This document shows positions 36,677-47,885 of a stretch of DNA of 64,000 bases, piece after piece. Both the position numbers and the translations under genes were made by a program. The notes under the pieces were generated by a model, which worked only from the letters and a program-made list of their open reading frames with translations, ran no database searches and had not been told where the DNA came from. The stretch is from NCBI RefSeq assembly GCF_040675875.1, contig NZ_JBEGII010000001.1, positions 992,001-1,056,000 on the forward strand, written 5' to 3'. Each line of letters begins with the position of its first letter. The stretch's first letter is position 1. The DNA is from Microbacterium sp. LWO12-1.2. GTDB lineage: Bacteria > Actinomycetota > Actinomycetes > Actinomycetales > Microbacteriaceae.

Positions 36677-36721
36677 GCATCCTCGATAGCCTGGGAGCTA
36701 CCGCTGGCGTGAGGAGTCATC

Positions 36722-38131
36722 TTGGTCGCTGCAGATTTCGTGGTCGTAGCCAACCGGCTGCCCGTCGACAGAGTCGAAGGCCCCGACGGCGAGGTCGGAT
36801 GGCGGACCTCGCCCGGCGGCCTGGTCGCGGCGCTCGAGCCGATGATGCGGAACGTGAACGGCGCCTGGGTCGGATGGGCCGGGCAGGCCGACACCGAGAT
36901 GGAGCCCTTCGAGAACGGCGGGATCAATCTCATCCCGGTGCCGCTCAGCGCCTCGGAGGTCGCCGAGTACTACGAGGGCTTCGCGAACGACACCATCTGG
37001 CCTCTGTACCACGACGTCATCGCGCCGCCGCAGTACCACCGGGAATGGTGGGATGCCTACGAGACCGTGAACCGGCGATTCGCGGAGGCCGCTGTGGCTG
37101 CCGTGGCGCAGGACGGCACGGTCTGGGTGCACGACTACCAGCTGCAGCTGGTGCCGCAGATGGTGCGGGAGCTGCGCCCGGACGTGACGATCGGGTACTT
37201 CCACCACATCCCGTTCCCCGCGCACGGCCTCTACGCGCAGCTGCCCTGGCGCGACCAGGTGCTGCGGGGCCTGCTCGGCGCCGATGTGATCGGGTTCCAG
37301 CGCGCGCAGGACGCGACCTATTTCCTCACCGCGGTGCGGCGCCGGCTGCGTTACGAGGTGAGAGGCGCACACGTCACGGTCGTCGAGGCAGACGGGCGCA
37401 CCCGCACGGCCGTCGCCCGTGCGTTCCCTATCTCGATCGACACCGCCCCGTACATCGAGCTCGCCCAGCGTGAGGACGTCAAGGCCCGTGCGGCCGAGAT
37501 CCGCGCGAGCCTGGGCAACCCGGCTCGCATCCTGCTCGGTGTGGACCGCCTGGACTACACAAAGGGCATCCGTCACCGCATCAAGGCATACGGAGAGCTC
37601 CTCGCCGAGGGGCGGCTCAAGGTCGAGGACGTCACACTCGTGCAGGTGGCCAGCCCGAGCCGGGAGCGGGTCGACGCCTACGTGCATCTGCGCGACGAGA
37701 TCGAGCTCGCAGTGAGCCGCATCAACGGCGACACCGACACGATGGGCCACACCGCCATCCGCTACCTGCACCAGGGGTATCCGCGCGAGGAGATGGTGGC
37801 GCTCTATCTCGCCGCTGACGTGATGCTCGTCACGGCGCTGCGCGACGGCATGAATCTGGTCGCGAAGGAGTACGTCGCCACACGGGCCGACAACCGCGGT
37901 GTCCTGGTGCTGAGCGAGTTCACGGGGGCTGCGGATGAGCTGCGCCAGGCGGTACGCGTGAACCCCCACGACATCGAGGGTGTGAAAGACGCGATCATGA
38001 CCGCGGTCGAGATGTCTCCCTCCGAGCAGTCCCGTCGGATGCGTTCGCTGCGCCGCCGGGTGCTCGACAACGACGTGGACGCCTGGTCGTCGTCGTTCCT
38101 GAAGGCGCTGGCGGAGGTCCACCCGCGCTGA
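36722..38131 (+). CDS. otsA: Trehalose-6-phosphate synthase
   Basis: 469-residue GT-B glycosyltransferase (GT20) joining UDP- or other NDP-glucose to glucose-6-phosphate. It shows VVVANRLPVDR, WVHDYQLQLVPQM, GYFHHIPFPAH, the phosphate-binding GVDRLDYTKGIRHR, and LRDGMNLVAKEYVA. The TTG at 36722 is taken as start because GAGGAG lies five bases upstream and the product then begins exactly at the conserved strand. otsB follows after 96 bp. Confidence 0.95.
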   Translation: MVAADFVVVANRLPVDRVEGPDGEVGWRTSPGGLVAALEPMMRNVNGAWVGWAGQADTEMEPFENGGINLIPVPLSASEVAEYYEGFANDTIWPLYHDVIAPPQYHREWWDAYETVNRRFAEAAVAAVAQDGTVWVHDYQLQLVPQMVRELRPDVTIGYFHHIPFPAHGLYAQLPWRDQVLRGLLGADVIGFQRAQDATYFLTAVRRRLRYEVRGAHVTVVEADGRTRTAVARAFPISIDTAPYIELAQREDVKARAAEIRASLGNPARILLGVDRLDYTKGIRHRIKAYGELLAEGRLKVEDVTLVQVASPSRERVDAYVHLRDEIELAVSRINGDTDTMGHTAIRYLHQGYPREEMVALYLAADVMLVTALRDGMNLVAKEYVATRADNRGVLVLSEFTGAADELRQAVRVNPHDIEGVKDAIMTAVEMSPSEQSRRMRSLRRRVLDNDVDAWSSSFLKALAEVHPR

Positions 38132-38227
38132 GCACGCGGCCATGCCGTGCGCGGCCATACTTGAACTGACCCCCGCAGCTTGCGCGAACCCTGCTGCGTG
38201 ATGAACCCCGCTGAGAATGGAGATCCT

Positions 38228-39022
38228 GTGACGCGCGTGTGGACGCCCGGAGTGCCCGATGCCGATGTGAGCGCGGTGGCTGCCACCGAGCGGCTGGTCG
38301 TCGCCCTCGACTTCGACGGGACGGCATCTCCGCTGGTCCCGGACCCGATGGCCGCACGCGCGCTTCCCGAGGTCGCCGCGCAGGTCGCGCGACTCGCAGC
38401 GCTCCCGAACACGGTCGTGGCCTATGTGTCGGGTCGCAGCCTGCACGACCTCCGTGAGATCACCGAGCACGACGACGATTCCGTGATCGTGCTCGCCGGC
38501 TCTCATGGCGCGCAGTACTGGTTCCCCGGCGAGGCCGACGCCGGCGGCGACTCGTCGGACGACGACGGCGCGCGCGAGGAGCTGTGGGCCGCAGCACGCC
38601 CGATCATCGAGCGGCACGAGGGTGCCGAGTTCGAACCGAAGACCTTCGGCATGGGTGTGCACACGCGTCGCGCGGACCGAGAGGTCGAGAAGCAGGTGTT
38701 CGCGGAGATCGACGAGCTCGTCGCCGAACGGTTCCCGCACTGGCGCCGTCGCGCGGGCCACCGGGTACTGGAGTTCTCCTCACGCACCGAGGGGAAGGAT
38801 GCCGCGATGGCCACCCTGCGCGAGCGCCTCGGAGCCACCGGCATCGTGTTCGCGGGCGATGACGTGACCGATGAGGACGCGATGCGCGTGCTCGGCGATG
38901 GTGACCTCGGGGTGCGTGTCGGCCCGGGGGAGAGCGCCGCAGCGATCCGTGTGGAGAACCCACAACAGATCGCCCTCCTTCTGGAAGCCCTGGCGGACGA
39001 GCGAGCCGCCCTGCAGGAATAG
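38228..39022 (+). CDS. otsB: Trehalose-6-phosphate phosphatase
   Basis: 264-residue HAD phosphatase: motif I VALDFDGTASPL, YVSGRSLHDL, GSHGAQYW, RVLEFSSRTEGKDAA and the acidic motif FAGDDVTDEDAM. It finishes trehalose synthesis started by OtsA, giving an osmo- and desiccation protectant. GTG 38228 has TGGAGA six bases upstream and is preferred over 38180. Its TAG stop forms part of the ilvD -10 box. Confidence 0.93.
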   Translation: MTRVWTPGVPDADVSAVAATERLVVALDFDGTASPLVPDPMAARALPEVAAQVARLAALPNTVVAYVSGRSLHDLREITEHDDDSVIVLAGSHGAQYWFPGEADAGGDSSDDDGAREELWAAARPIIERHEGAEFEPKTFGMGVHTRRADREVEKQVFAEIDELVAERFPHWRRRAGHRVLEFSSRTEGKDAAMATLRERLGATGIVFAGDDVTDEDAMRVLGDGDLGVRVGPGESAAAIRVENPQQIALLLEALADERAALQE

Positions 39023-39025
39023 ACT
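39020..39025 (+). promoter_or_regulatory. -10 element of ilvD, built on the otsB stop codon
   Basis: TAGACT is six bases before ATG 39032; its TAG is the otsB stop. Confidence 0.55.
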
Positions 39026-39031
39026 TCCTGC

Positions 39032-40750
39032 ATGTCCTCGAACGAGTCGGCCCCCCGCGCGCCCATCGACATCAAGCCCCGTAGCCGCGTCGTCACGGAC
39101 GGCATCGAGGCGACGACCTCGCGCGGCATGCTCCGTGCCGTCGGCATGGGAGATGCGGACTGGGAGAAGCCCCAGATCGGCATCGCCTCGAGCTGGAACG
39201 AGATCACGCCCTGCAACCTGAGCCTGGACCGCCTCGCTCAGGGCGCGAAGGAGGGAGTGCACTCCGGTGGGGGATACCCGCTGCAGTTCGGCACCATCTC
39301 CGTGTCTGATGGCATCTCCATGGGGCACGAAGGCATGCATTTCTCACTCGTCTCCCGTGAGGTGATCGCGGACTCCGTCGAGACCGTGATCATGGCGGAG
39401 CGACTGGACGGCTCCGTGTTGCTCGCCGGCTGCGACAAGTCGATCCCCGGCATGCTCATGGCCAGCGCGCGGCTCGGTCTCTCCAGCGTGTTCCTGTATG
39501 CGGGATCCATCGCCCCCGGGTGGGTGAAGCTCTCGGACGGCACCGAGAAGGACATCACGATCATCGACTCGTTCGAGGGCGTCGGCGCCTGCCGGGCCGG
39601 TCGGATGACGGAAGAGGACCTCAAGCGCATCGAATGCGCCTTCGCTCCCGGCGAGGGAGCGTGCGGCGGCATGTACACCGCGAACACGATGGCGTCTGTG
39701 GCCGAGGCGCTGGGTCTGAGTCTCCCCGGTTCCGCCGCGCCGCCCTCCGCCGACCGCCGCCGCGACTACTTCGCGCACCGCTCCGGCGAGGCCGTGGTGA
39801 ACCTGCTCCGCCAGGGCATCACCACCAAGGACATCCTGACGAAGGAGTCCTTCGAGAACGCGATCGCCCTGGCAATGGCTCTCGGTGGCTCGACCAACGT
39901 CGTGCTGCACCTCCTCGCGATCGCCCGTGAGGCCGAGATCGAGCTCAGCCTGCACGACTTCAACCGGATCGGCAGCAAGACGCCACACGTGGCCGACATG
40001 AAGCCGTTCGGCAAGTACGTCATGAACGACGTCGACCGGCACGGCGGCATCCCGGTGATCATGAAGGCGATGCTCGACGAAGGGCTCCTGCACGGGGACG
40101 CGCTCACCGTGACGGGCAAGACGGTCGCCGAGAACCTCCGCGATCTCAACCCGGACCCCGTCGATGGCGATGTGATCCACACGTTCGACAACCCGATCCA
40201 CGCCTCTGGAGGCATCACGATCCTGCACGGCTCGTTCGCCCCCGAAGGTGCCGTCGTGAAGTCCGCCGGCTTCGACGCCGACGTCTTCGAAGGCCCCGCG
40301 CGCGTGTTCGAGCGCGAGCGTGGTGCGATGGACGCTCTCGCCGCCGGTGAGGTCAAGGCCGGCGATGTCGTCGTGATCCGCTATGAGGGGCCCAAGGGTG
40401 GACCCGGCATGCGTGAGATGCTCGCCATCACGGCGGCCATCAAGGGCGCGGGACTCGGAAAAGATGTACTACTCTTGACGGACGGACGATTCTCAGGCGG
40501 CACAACCGGCCTGTGCATCGGCCACATAGCACCCGAAGCGGTGGACGCAGGTCCTATCGCCTTCGTGCGCGATGGTGATCTGATACGGGTCGATATCGCA
40601 GCTCGCTCTCTCGACCTACTCGTCGACGAGGCGGAGCTCGCCTCCCGCCGCTCTGGCTGGGAGCCGCTTCCCCCGCGCTATACCCGTGGCGTCCTTGCCA
40701 AGTATTCGCGTCTCGTGCGGTCCGCCGCAGAGGGCGCGACCACCGGCTGA
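39032..40750 (+). CDS. ilvD: Dihydroxy-acid dehydratase
   Basis: 572-residue Fe-S dehydratase, third enzyme of valine/isoleucine synthesis (dihydroxyisovalerate to ketoisovalerate). Cluster and active-site motifs: [26 protein letters not shown] and [17 protein letters not shown]-terminal [19 protein letters not shown] is the conserved IlvD signature. It sits directly upstream of ilvBNC, as in many actinobacteria, with a hairpin in the gap. Confidence 0.97.
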   Translation: MSSNESAPRAPIDIKPRSRVVTDGIEATTSRGMLRAVGMGDADWEKPQIGIASSWNEITPCNLSLDRLAQGAKEGVHSGGGYPLQFGTISVSDGISMGHEGMHFSLVSREVIADSVETVIMAERLDGSVLLAGCDKSIPGMLMASARLGLSSVFLYAGSIAPGWVKLSDGTEKDITIIDSFEGVGACRAGRMTEEDLKRIECAFAPGEGACGGMYTANTMASVAEALGLSLPGSAAPPSADRRRDYFAHRSGEAVVNLLRQGITTKDILTKESFENAIALAMALGGSTNVVLHLLAIAREAEIELSLHDFNRIGSKTPHVADMKPFGKYVMNDVDRHGGIPVIMKAMLDEGLLHGDALTVTGKTVAENLRDLNPDPVDGDVIHTFDNPIHASGGITILHGSFAPEGAVVKSAGFDADVFEGPARVFERERGAMDALAAGEVKAGDVVVIRYEGPKGGPGMREMLAITAAIKGAGLGKDVLLLTDGRFSGGTTGLCIGHIAPEAVDAGPIAFVRDGDLIRVDIAARSLDLLVDEAELASRRSGWEPLPPRYTRGVLAKYSRLVRSAAEGATTG

Positions 40751-40781
40751 TCCTTCGACATCGTTCAGGATCCTCAGCCGG
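40743..40781 (+). terminator. Hairpin between ilvD and ilvB (terminator or attenuator-like)
   Basis: Arms CCGGCTGA (40743-40750) and TCAGCCGG (40774-40781) continue inward as TCCT/AGGA with a three-base bulge and a 12-base loop, starting in the ilvD stop codon. No U-run follows and no branched-chain-rich leader peptide is visible before ilvB. Confidence 0.45.
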
Positions 40782-40818
40782 ATGACTACGGCTCCACAGA
40801 CCACCATGAAGGAACACC

Positions 40819-42621
40819 ATGACTGCTGATTCCGTCTCGGCCGTGCCGAGACCACCCGCCCGCCAGGCCGCTGCGCCGGAGATCACCGGTGCAGAGGCCG
40901 TCGTCCGCTCGCTGGAGCTGCTCGGCGTGACCGATGTGTTCGGTCTGCCCGGCGGTGCGATCCTTCCCGTCTACGACCCGCTGATGGATGCAGAGGACCT
41001 GCGTCACATCCTCGTGCGCCACGAGCAGGGCGCCGGCCACGCGGCTGAGGGCTATGCCTCCGCCTCCGGCAAGGTCGGCGTCTGCATCGCGACCTCCGGT
41101 CCCGGTGCGACCAACCTCGTCACGGCGATCGCCGACGCCTACATGGACTCGGTGCCGCTTCTCGCGATCACCGGCCAGGTGTTCTCGACCCTGATGGGGA
41201 CGGACGCCTTCCAGGAGGCCGACATCGTGGGTATCACGATGCCGGTCACCAAGCACTCCTTCCTCGTGAAGGACGCCGCCGAGATCCCCGGCGCGATCGC
41301 CGCAGCCTACGAGATCGCCTCGACCGGGCGCCCCGGGCCCGTGCTCGTGGACATCACGAAGGACGCACAGCAGGCCACCGCGCCGTTCGTATGGCCCCCC
41401 AAGATCGACCTGCCCGGCTACCGCCCGGTGACCAAGGCGCACGGCAAGCAGATCCAGGCCGCGGCCGCCCTGCTCGCCTCCGCCAAGAAGCCGGTGCTCT
41501 ACGTCGGCGGTGGTGTGATCCGCGGTCGTGCCGCTGCCGAGCTGCTCGAGCTCGCCGAGTCGACCGGTGCGCCGGTCGTGACGACGCTCATGGCCCGTGG
41601 CGCCTTCCCGGACTCACACCCGCAACACCTGGGTATGCCTGGCATGCACGGCACGGTGCCCGCGGTCCTGGCGCTGCAGGAGGCCGACCTCCTCGTGTCT
41701 CTCGGCGCACGCTTCGACGACCGCGTGACCGGAAAGGCTGCGCTCTTCGCGCCCAACGCCAAGGTCGTGCACGTCGATATCGACCCGGCAGAGATCTCCA
41801 AGATCCGCACGGCCGATGTGCCGATCGTCGGCGACGTGCGCGATGTCCTGATCGATCTCGATGCCGCGTTCCGGGGAGCCACCGAGGGTGCCAAGCCCGA
41901 CATCGAGGAGTGGTGGTCGTACCTCGACGGGCTGCGCACCGAGTTCCCGCTCGGTTACGCCCCGACGACCGACGGCCTGCTGGCGCCCCAGTACGTGATC
42001 CAGCGGATCGGTGAACTCACCGGCCCGGAGGGCATCTACGCGGCCGGCGTGGGTCAGCACCAGATGTGGGCTGCGCAGTTCATCAAGTACGAGCGCCCGA
42101 ACGCCTGGCTGAACTCCGGGGGAGCAGGCACGATGGGCTACTCGGTGCCGGCGGCGATGGGTGCCAAGGTCGCAGAGCCCGACCGCGTCGTGTGGTCGAT
42201 CGACGGCGACGGCTGCTTCCAGATGACCAACCAGGAGCTGGCCACCTGCGCGATCAACAACATCCCGATCAAGGTGGCGATCATCAACAACTCGTCGCTG
42301 GGGATGGTGCGCCAGTGGCAGACGCTGTTCTACGACGGACGCCACTCCAACACCGACCTGAACACCGGTCACGGCACCATCCGCATCCCCGACTTCGTGA
42401 AGCTCGCCGAGGCGTACGGCTGCCTCGCGATCCGCGTGGAGAAGGAGGATGAGGTCGACGCCGCGATCCAGCTGGCACTCGAGACCAACGATCGCCCCGT
42501 CGTGATCGACTTCGTCGTCAGTGCGGACTCGATGGTGTGGCCGATGGTTCCCCAGGGCGTGAGCAATAGCTACGTCCAGTACGCGCGTGAGCACGCGCCT
42601 TCGTTCGATGAGGAGGTCTGA
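40819..42621 (+). CDS. ilvB: Acetolactate synthase large subunit
   Basis: 600-residue ThDP enzyme condensing two pyruvates, or pyruvate and 2-oxobutyrate. N-terminal [18 protein letters not shown], the ThDP-activating glutamate in [15 protein letters not shown], a FAD-binding middle part, and the ThDP/Mg motif [22 protein letters not shown] 40819 has an AAGGAA site. ilvN begins three bases after its stop. Confidence 0.97.
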   Translation: MTADSVSAVPRPPARQAAAPEITGAEAVVRSLELLGVTDVFGLPGGAILPVYDPLMDAEDLRHILVRHEQGAGHAAEGYASASGKVGVCIATSGPGATNLVTAIADAYMDSVPLLAITGQVFSTLMGTDAFQEADIVGITMPVTKHSFLVKDAAEIPGAIAAAYEIASTGRPGPVLVDITKDAQQATAPFVWPPKIDLPGYRPVTKAHGKQIQAAAALLASAKKPVLYVGGGVIRGRAAAELLELAESTGAPVVTTLMARGAFPDSHPQHLGMPGMHGTVPAVLALQEADLLVSLGARFDDRVTGKAALFAPNAKVVHVDIDPAEISKIRTADVPIVGDVRDVLIDLDAAFRGATEGAKPDIEEWWSYLDGLRTEFPLGYAPTTDGLLAPQYVIQRIGELTGPEGIYAAGVGQHQMWAAQFIKYERPNAWLNSGGAGTMGYSVPAAMGAKVAEPDRVVWSIDGDGCFQMTNQELATCAINNIPIKVAIINNSSLGMVRQWQTLFYDGRHSNTDLNTGHGTIRIPDFVKLAEAYGCLAIRVEKEDEVDAAIQLALETNDRPVVIDFVVSADSMVWPMVPQGVSNSYVQYAREHAPSFDEEV

Positions 42622-42624
42622 GAC

Positions 42625-44224
<1,600 letters not shown>

Positions 44225-44243
44225 TCTGCTGATCTGATTCACG

Positions 44244-44278
44244 AAGAACGGGCGTCCCGAGAGGGGCGCCCGTTCTTT
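44244..44278. terminator. Terminator after ilvC
   Basis: GAACGGGCGTCCC (44246-44258) pairs with GGGGCGCCCGTTC (44263-44275, one G-U), extended by A-U pairs, with loop GAGA and TTT after. It also faces the convergent flavoprotein gene. Confidence 0.85.
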
Positions 44279-44295
44279 CGTCATTCGGCCTCGTG

Positions 44296-47130
44296 TCAGC
44301 CGCGCGTGAGCTCCTCGAGCACCTCGACCACGTGACGATAGGGGTGGCCGGTCGCGCGGGTCATACCGATCTCACAGGTGCGGTTCGCCGAGACGAACGC
44401 GTCGAAGCCGCCTCGGTCGGCATCCGCGGCGTGGACTTCGGCCGATTCGACCTCGGTCGCGCTGGCGGTGAGCTCAGGGTGCAGCATGCCGCGGTCGCCG
44501 GCGAAGGCGCAGCATCCCCAGCCGTCCGGCACGAACACATCGGATGCCACGGCCGCGGCGATCTCGGTGAGCGCGCCGGTCGCTCCCAGTGCGGTCGTCG
44601 AGCAGGTCGGATGGACCGCGACGCTGTCGAGCTTGGCCGACACGGTCACGCGGGGGAGCACCTCCCTGGCGATGTAGGTCGTCGCGTCCTCGATCACGAG
44701 CGCGGCGTACTCGGGGTACTCGGCGACGGACTTCGCGAGCATGGTGTGCAGGCCTTCGGTGCAGGATGCCGCGTCGCACACGACCGGGAGTTCGCCGTGC
44801 CGGCTGGCCGCCCACAGGGAAGAGAGCACGCGCTCCGTCATCCGGTCGTAGCCGGCGAGGTGGCCCTTCGACTTCCATGGTGTGCCGCAGCACATCCCGC
44901 CGGCGTCCTCGGGGATCACGACGGCGATCCCGGCGCGGTCGAGCAGTGCGCGCACCGCGTCGCGCGAGCCTTCACCATGGCCCTCAGCCCCGAACATTGT
45001 GCCGATGCAGGCGCCGAAGAACACCGCTCTCGCATCGGCGGGGTTCTGCGCCGCCGGTGCTCTGGTGCCGCCGCGGGGGAGTCCGCCGTCGTAGAGCGGC
45101 ACGGTATCTGCGCCGAGGACGGCGCGGCCGGCCTGTGTGATGCCCTTCACGAGGGGGGCGGGCATCGTTGCGGCGAAAGTCAGCGCAGTGCCGCCGACGC
45201 GCGTCACGGCCGCCCACCCCTTCGCCGCGGCATCCCACACCGTGTCCTCGAGCTTCGACGACTGTTCTGCGCGCAGGCGCCGCACCAGGTCGCCCGTGTT
45301 GATGTCGACAGGACAGGCGACGCCGCACATGCCGTCGACGGCGCAGGTCTGAACGCCTTCGTAGTCGTAGTCGGCCTTCAATTCCTGGAGCAGGGTCGTG
45401 TCGCCCTGCTCCTCGGCCCAGGCCATGTCACGCCTGATCACGATGCGCTGGCGAGGCGTGAGGGTGATGCTCTTGCTCGGACACGTGGGCTCGCAGTAGC
45501 CGCACTCGACGCAGCGGTCCACCTCGCTCTCGACCGTGGGCACTCGCTTCAGATCGTGCAGGTACGAGTCAGGGTCATCGGAGAGCACCACACCCGGGTT
45601 GAGGATGAGATCGGGATCGAAGAGGCGCTTGATCTCCCACATCATGTCGGTCAGCTCATCGCCGTACTGCCGGCGGACGAAGGGGGCCATGATCCGACCG
45701 GTGCCGTGCTCGGCCTTCAACGAGCCCTGCTGGCCGAGCACCAACTCGACGAGGTCATCCGTGAAGCGCCGGTAGCGAGCGACGCTGTCCGCGTCGTCGA
45801 AGCGCTCGTTGAGCAGGAAGTGCACGTTGCCGTCCTTGGCATGGCCGAAGATGACGGAGCCCTCGTACCCGTGCGCCGCGAACAGGTCGATCAGCCGCTC
45901 GCACGTGACGAGCAGCCGATCGACCGGAACCACGATGTCTTCGAGGAGCGCGGTCGTGCCGGAGGGACGTGCCCCGGCCACGGCCGTGTAGAGCCCCTTG
46001 CGCACGTGCCAGAGTGCGGCACGTTCGGCGGCATCGGTGGTGAGCCTCGGTGCGACGGTGAGCGGCAGCGTATCGAAGTGGGCTTGAGCCACTGCGCGGG
46101 ATGCGATCAGCGCCTCGGCATCCGCCGCGTGCACCTCGACGAGGAGCGCGGCGTGACCCTGGACGTCGATCTCGGCGATGGCTGCCGGAACGTCGCTCAG
46201 TCCCTGGGCGACGCGGAGCGAGGCGGCGTCGAGCAGCTCGATCGTCGCGAGTCCGAGGTCGGTGAGCGCGGGCAGCGCGGCCATGGCGGCGGACAGCGTC
46301 TCGAACACGAGCAGCCCTGTCGCGATGGCGGAGCGCACCTGGATCGTGCGGAAGGTCGCCTCGGCCACGAACGCGAGCGTTCCCTCCGAGCCGATGATCA
46401 GGTGTTCGAGGATGCGCACCGGATCCTCGAAGTCGAGCAGTGCGTTGAGCCCGTAACCCATCGTGTTCTTCATGGAGAACTGCTGGCGGAGGAACGCGAC
46501 GCGGTCGGGCGATGCCAGCAGTCGCGCGCGCAGCGCGAGCAGGCCCTCGGCGAGGGCGGGTTCCGCCGCGCGCAGCTGGGCTTCGGCGTCGGCAGCGCCG
46601 GTGTCGAGGATCGTCCCGCTGGGGAGCACGACACGCATCGAGCGAATGGTCTGGTACGAGTTCTCGGTGATGCCGCACGCCATCCCGCTGGAGTTGTTCG
46701 CCACGACACCGCCGATCGTGCAGGCGATCTCGCTGGCCGGGTCGGGGCCGAGCTTGCGACGGTAGCGAGTGAGACGGGTATTGACCTGGCGCACGGTCGC
46801 GCCGGGGCCGACGCGCACCGTGTCGCCGTCGTCCTCGACGCGGATGTCCCGAAAGTGGCTGCGGGTGTCGACGAGGATATCGCCGCTGACGCCCTGACCG
46901 GAGAGACTCGTTCCTCCGGAGCGGAAGGTGAGCGTGCGCCCGGCCGCGCGCACGGCTCCGAAGGCGCGTGCCACCCCGTCGGCATCTGTGGGGGAGAGCA
47001 CCGCGTCGGGGATCAGCAGGTAGTGGGAGGCATCGTGCGCGCGTGCGAAGCGGTCGATCGAGCGCGAGTGCACCTGCGTCGATGCCCCGAGAAGGGCGGG
47101 GTCCAGGGGTTCGGCGAGGGTGGTCGACAC
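44296..47130 (-). CDS. FAD-binding and [4Fe-4S] D-lactate/D-2-hydroxyacid dehydrogenase
   Basis: 944-residue two-part enzyme. N-terminal PCMH FAD domain (LTFRSGGTSLSGQG, GGVVANNSSGMACG) and FAD-oxidase C domain (HAKDGNVHFL, EHGTGR). The C-terminal part has two 4Fe-4S clusters (C540 in CVECGYCEPTCPS and C596 in CAVDGMCGVACPV) and CCG-type heterodisulfide-reductase motifs (CCGTPW, GCCAF). It probably oxidises D-lactate or similar and passes electrons to the menaquinone pool. GTG 47130 has AGAGGAG upstream. The divergent GntR gene likely controls it. Confidence 0.9.
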   Translation of the reverse strand: MSTTLAEPLDPALLGASTQVHSRSIDRFARAHDASHYLLIPDAVLSPTDADGVARAFGAVRAAGRTLTFRSGGTSLSGQGVSGDILVDTRSHFRDIRVEDDGDTVRVGPGATVRQVNTRLTRYRRKLGPDPASEIACTIGGVVANNSSGMACGITENSYQTIRSMRVVLPSGTILDTGAADAEAQLRAAEPALAEGLLALRARLLASPDRVAFLRQQFSMKNTMGYGLNALLDFEDPVRILEHLIIGSEGTLAFVAEATFRTIQVRSAIATGLLVFETLSAAMAALPALTDLGLATIELLDAASLRVAQGLSDVPAAIAEIDVQGHAALLVEVHAADAEALIASRAVAQAHFDTLPLTVAPRLTTDAAERAALWHVRKGLYTAVAGARPSGTTALLEDIVVPVDRLLVTCERLIDLFAAHGYEGSVIFGHAKDGNVHFLLNERFDDADSVARYRRFTDDLVELVLGQQGSLKAEHGTGRIMAPFVRRQYGDELTDMMWEIKRLFDPDLILNPGVVLSDDPDSYLHDLKRVPTVESEVDRCVECGYCEPTCPSKSITLTPRQRIVIRRDMAWAEEQGDTTLLQELKADYDYEGVQTCAVDGMCGVACPVDINTGDLVRRLRAEQSSKLEDTVWDAAAKGWAAVTRVGGTALTFAATMPAPLVKGITQAGRAVLGADTVPLYDGGLPRGGTRAPAAQNPADARAVFFGACIGTMFGAEGHGEGSRDAVRALLDRAGIAVVIPEDAGGMCCGTPWKSKGHLAGYDRMTERVLSSLWAASRHGELPVVCDAASCTEGLHTMLAKSVAEYPEYAALVIEDATTYIAREVLPRVTVSAKLDSVAVHPTCSTTALGATGALTEIAAAVASDVFVPDGWGCCAFAGDRGMLHPELTASATEVESAEVHAADADRGGFDAFVSANRTCEIGMTRATGHPYRHVVEVLEELTRG

Positions 47131-47155
47131 GGTGCTCCTCTGCTCCGTCGAAAGA

Positions 47156-47171
47156 TTGTCAGACAAGTGTA
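47156..47171 (-). promoter_or_regulatory. GntR operator and -10 box of the dehydrogenase gene
   Basis: TTGTCAGACAA (47156-47166) is a perfect 11-bp palindrome of the FadR/LldR-type GntR class. It abuts minus-strand TACACT (47166-47171), the likely -10 box of the dehydrogenase gene, so a bound repressor would cover the transcription start. Confidence 0.7.
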
Positions 47172-47191
47172 CCGAGTTGTGGACACTTCGA

Positions 47192-47197
47192 TAGGCT
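47192..47197 (+). promoter_or_regulatory. -10 element of the gntR-type gene (leaderless start)
   Basis: TAGGCT is six bases before ATG 47204. The palindrome at 47156-47166 lies 25 bp upstream. Confidence 0.5.
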
Positions 47198-47203
47198 GAT
47201 CGC

Positions 47204-47863
47204 ATGACGATCACAGAAGCCGCCCTCGGCGTCGTCGGCGTGGTGGACGCAGTGACGGCGCAGCTGCGCGGACGGATCCTCAGCGGCGACATCCGCTCCG
47301 GCGCTCCACTGACTGAGGCAGCGGTCTCCCAGGCGTTCGGGGTGGCCAGGCCCAGTGCGAAGGCCGCGATCGAGCAGCTGGTCGCGTCAGGGCTCCTGGA
47401 GCGCACGGCGCATCGGAGCGCCCGAGTGGTGGGCATCGACCCCGACACGGTTCGCGATGTCTATCGGACGCGGACGCGCCTGGAGAGCGCGGCACTGCGC
47501 GAGCTCGCCACGCGACGTGCGGTCCCTCCGGCGGCGATGGCGGCGAATGCCGAGATCCTGGCCATGAAGCCGGGCCCGGACCCGGCGACGGTCGACCCCG
47601 ACCTGCGGTTCCACACCGCACTCATCGATGCCCTGGACAGCGAGCGTACGGGGCGCATGTACCGCAGCGTCCTCGACGAAGTGCGGCTCTGCATGGCCCA
47701 GGTCCAGGGGCGAAGGCTCCTGGACGCCTCGGCGATCGCCACCCAGCACGCCGAGATCCTCGACGCGGTGGCAGCGGGGGACGGTCAGCGTGCCGCCGAG
47801 CTTCTGGACGCGCATCTCTCCTCCGCGGAGGAGAGACTGGTCGAGGCGCTCACCGCCGAATAG
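47204..47863 (+). CDS. GntR-family regulator (FCD/FadR subgroup)
   Basis: 219 residues: N-terminal winged helix (VTAQLRGRILSGDIRSGAPLTEAAVSQAFGVARPSAKAAIEQLVASGLLE) and an all-helical FCD ligand domain (DVYRTRTRLESAALRELATR ... HAEILDAVAAGDGQRAAELLDAHL). FCD regulators sense carboxylates such as lactate. With the divergent D-2-hydroxyacid dehydrogenase and shared palindrome this is a likely lactate-type switch. Confidence 0.9.
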   Translation: MTITEAALGVVGVVDAVTAQLRGRILSGDIRSGAPLTEAAVSQAFGVARPSAKAAIEQLVASGLLERTAHRSARVVGIDPDTVRDVYRTRTRLESAALRELATRRAVPPAAMAANAEILAMKPGPDPATVDPDLRFHTALIDALDSERTGRMYRSVLDEVRLCMAQVQGRRLLDASAIATQHAEILDAVAAGDGQRAAELLDAHLSSAEERLVEALTAE

Positions 47864-47885
47864 CGACGACCGCGGCCCCGGATGA

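Noticed and set aside
44293..47199. Long plus-strand open frame opposite the dehydrogenase gene
   Set aside because: Composition is that of an antisense frame; the minus strand has all FAD and Fe-S motifs.
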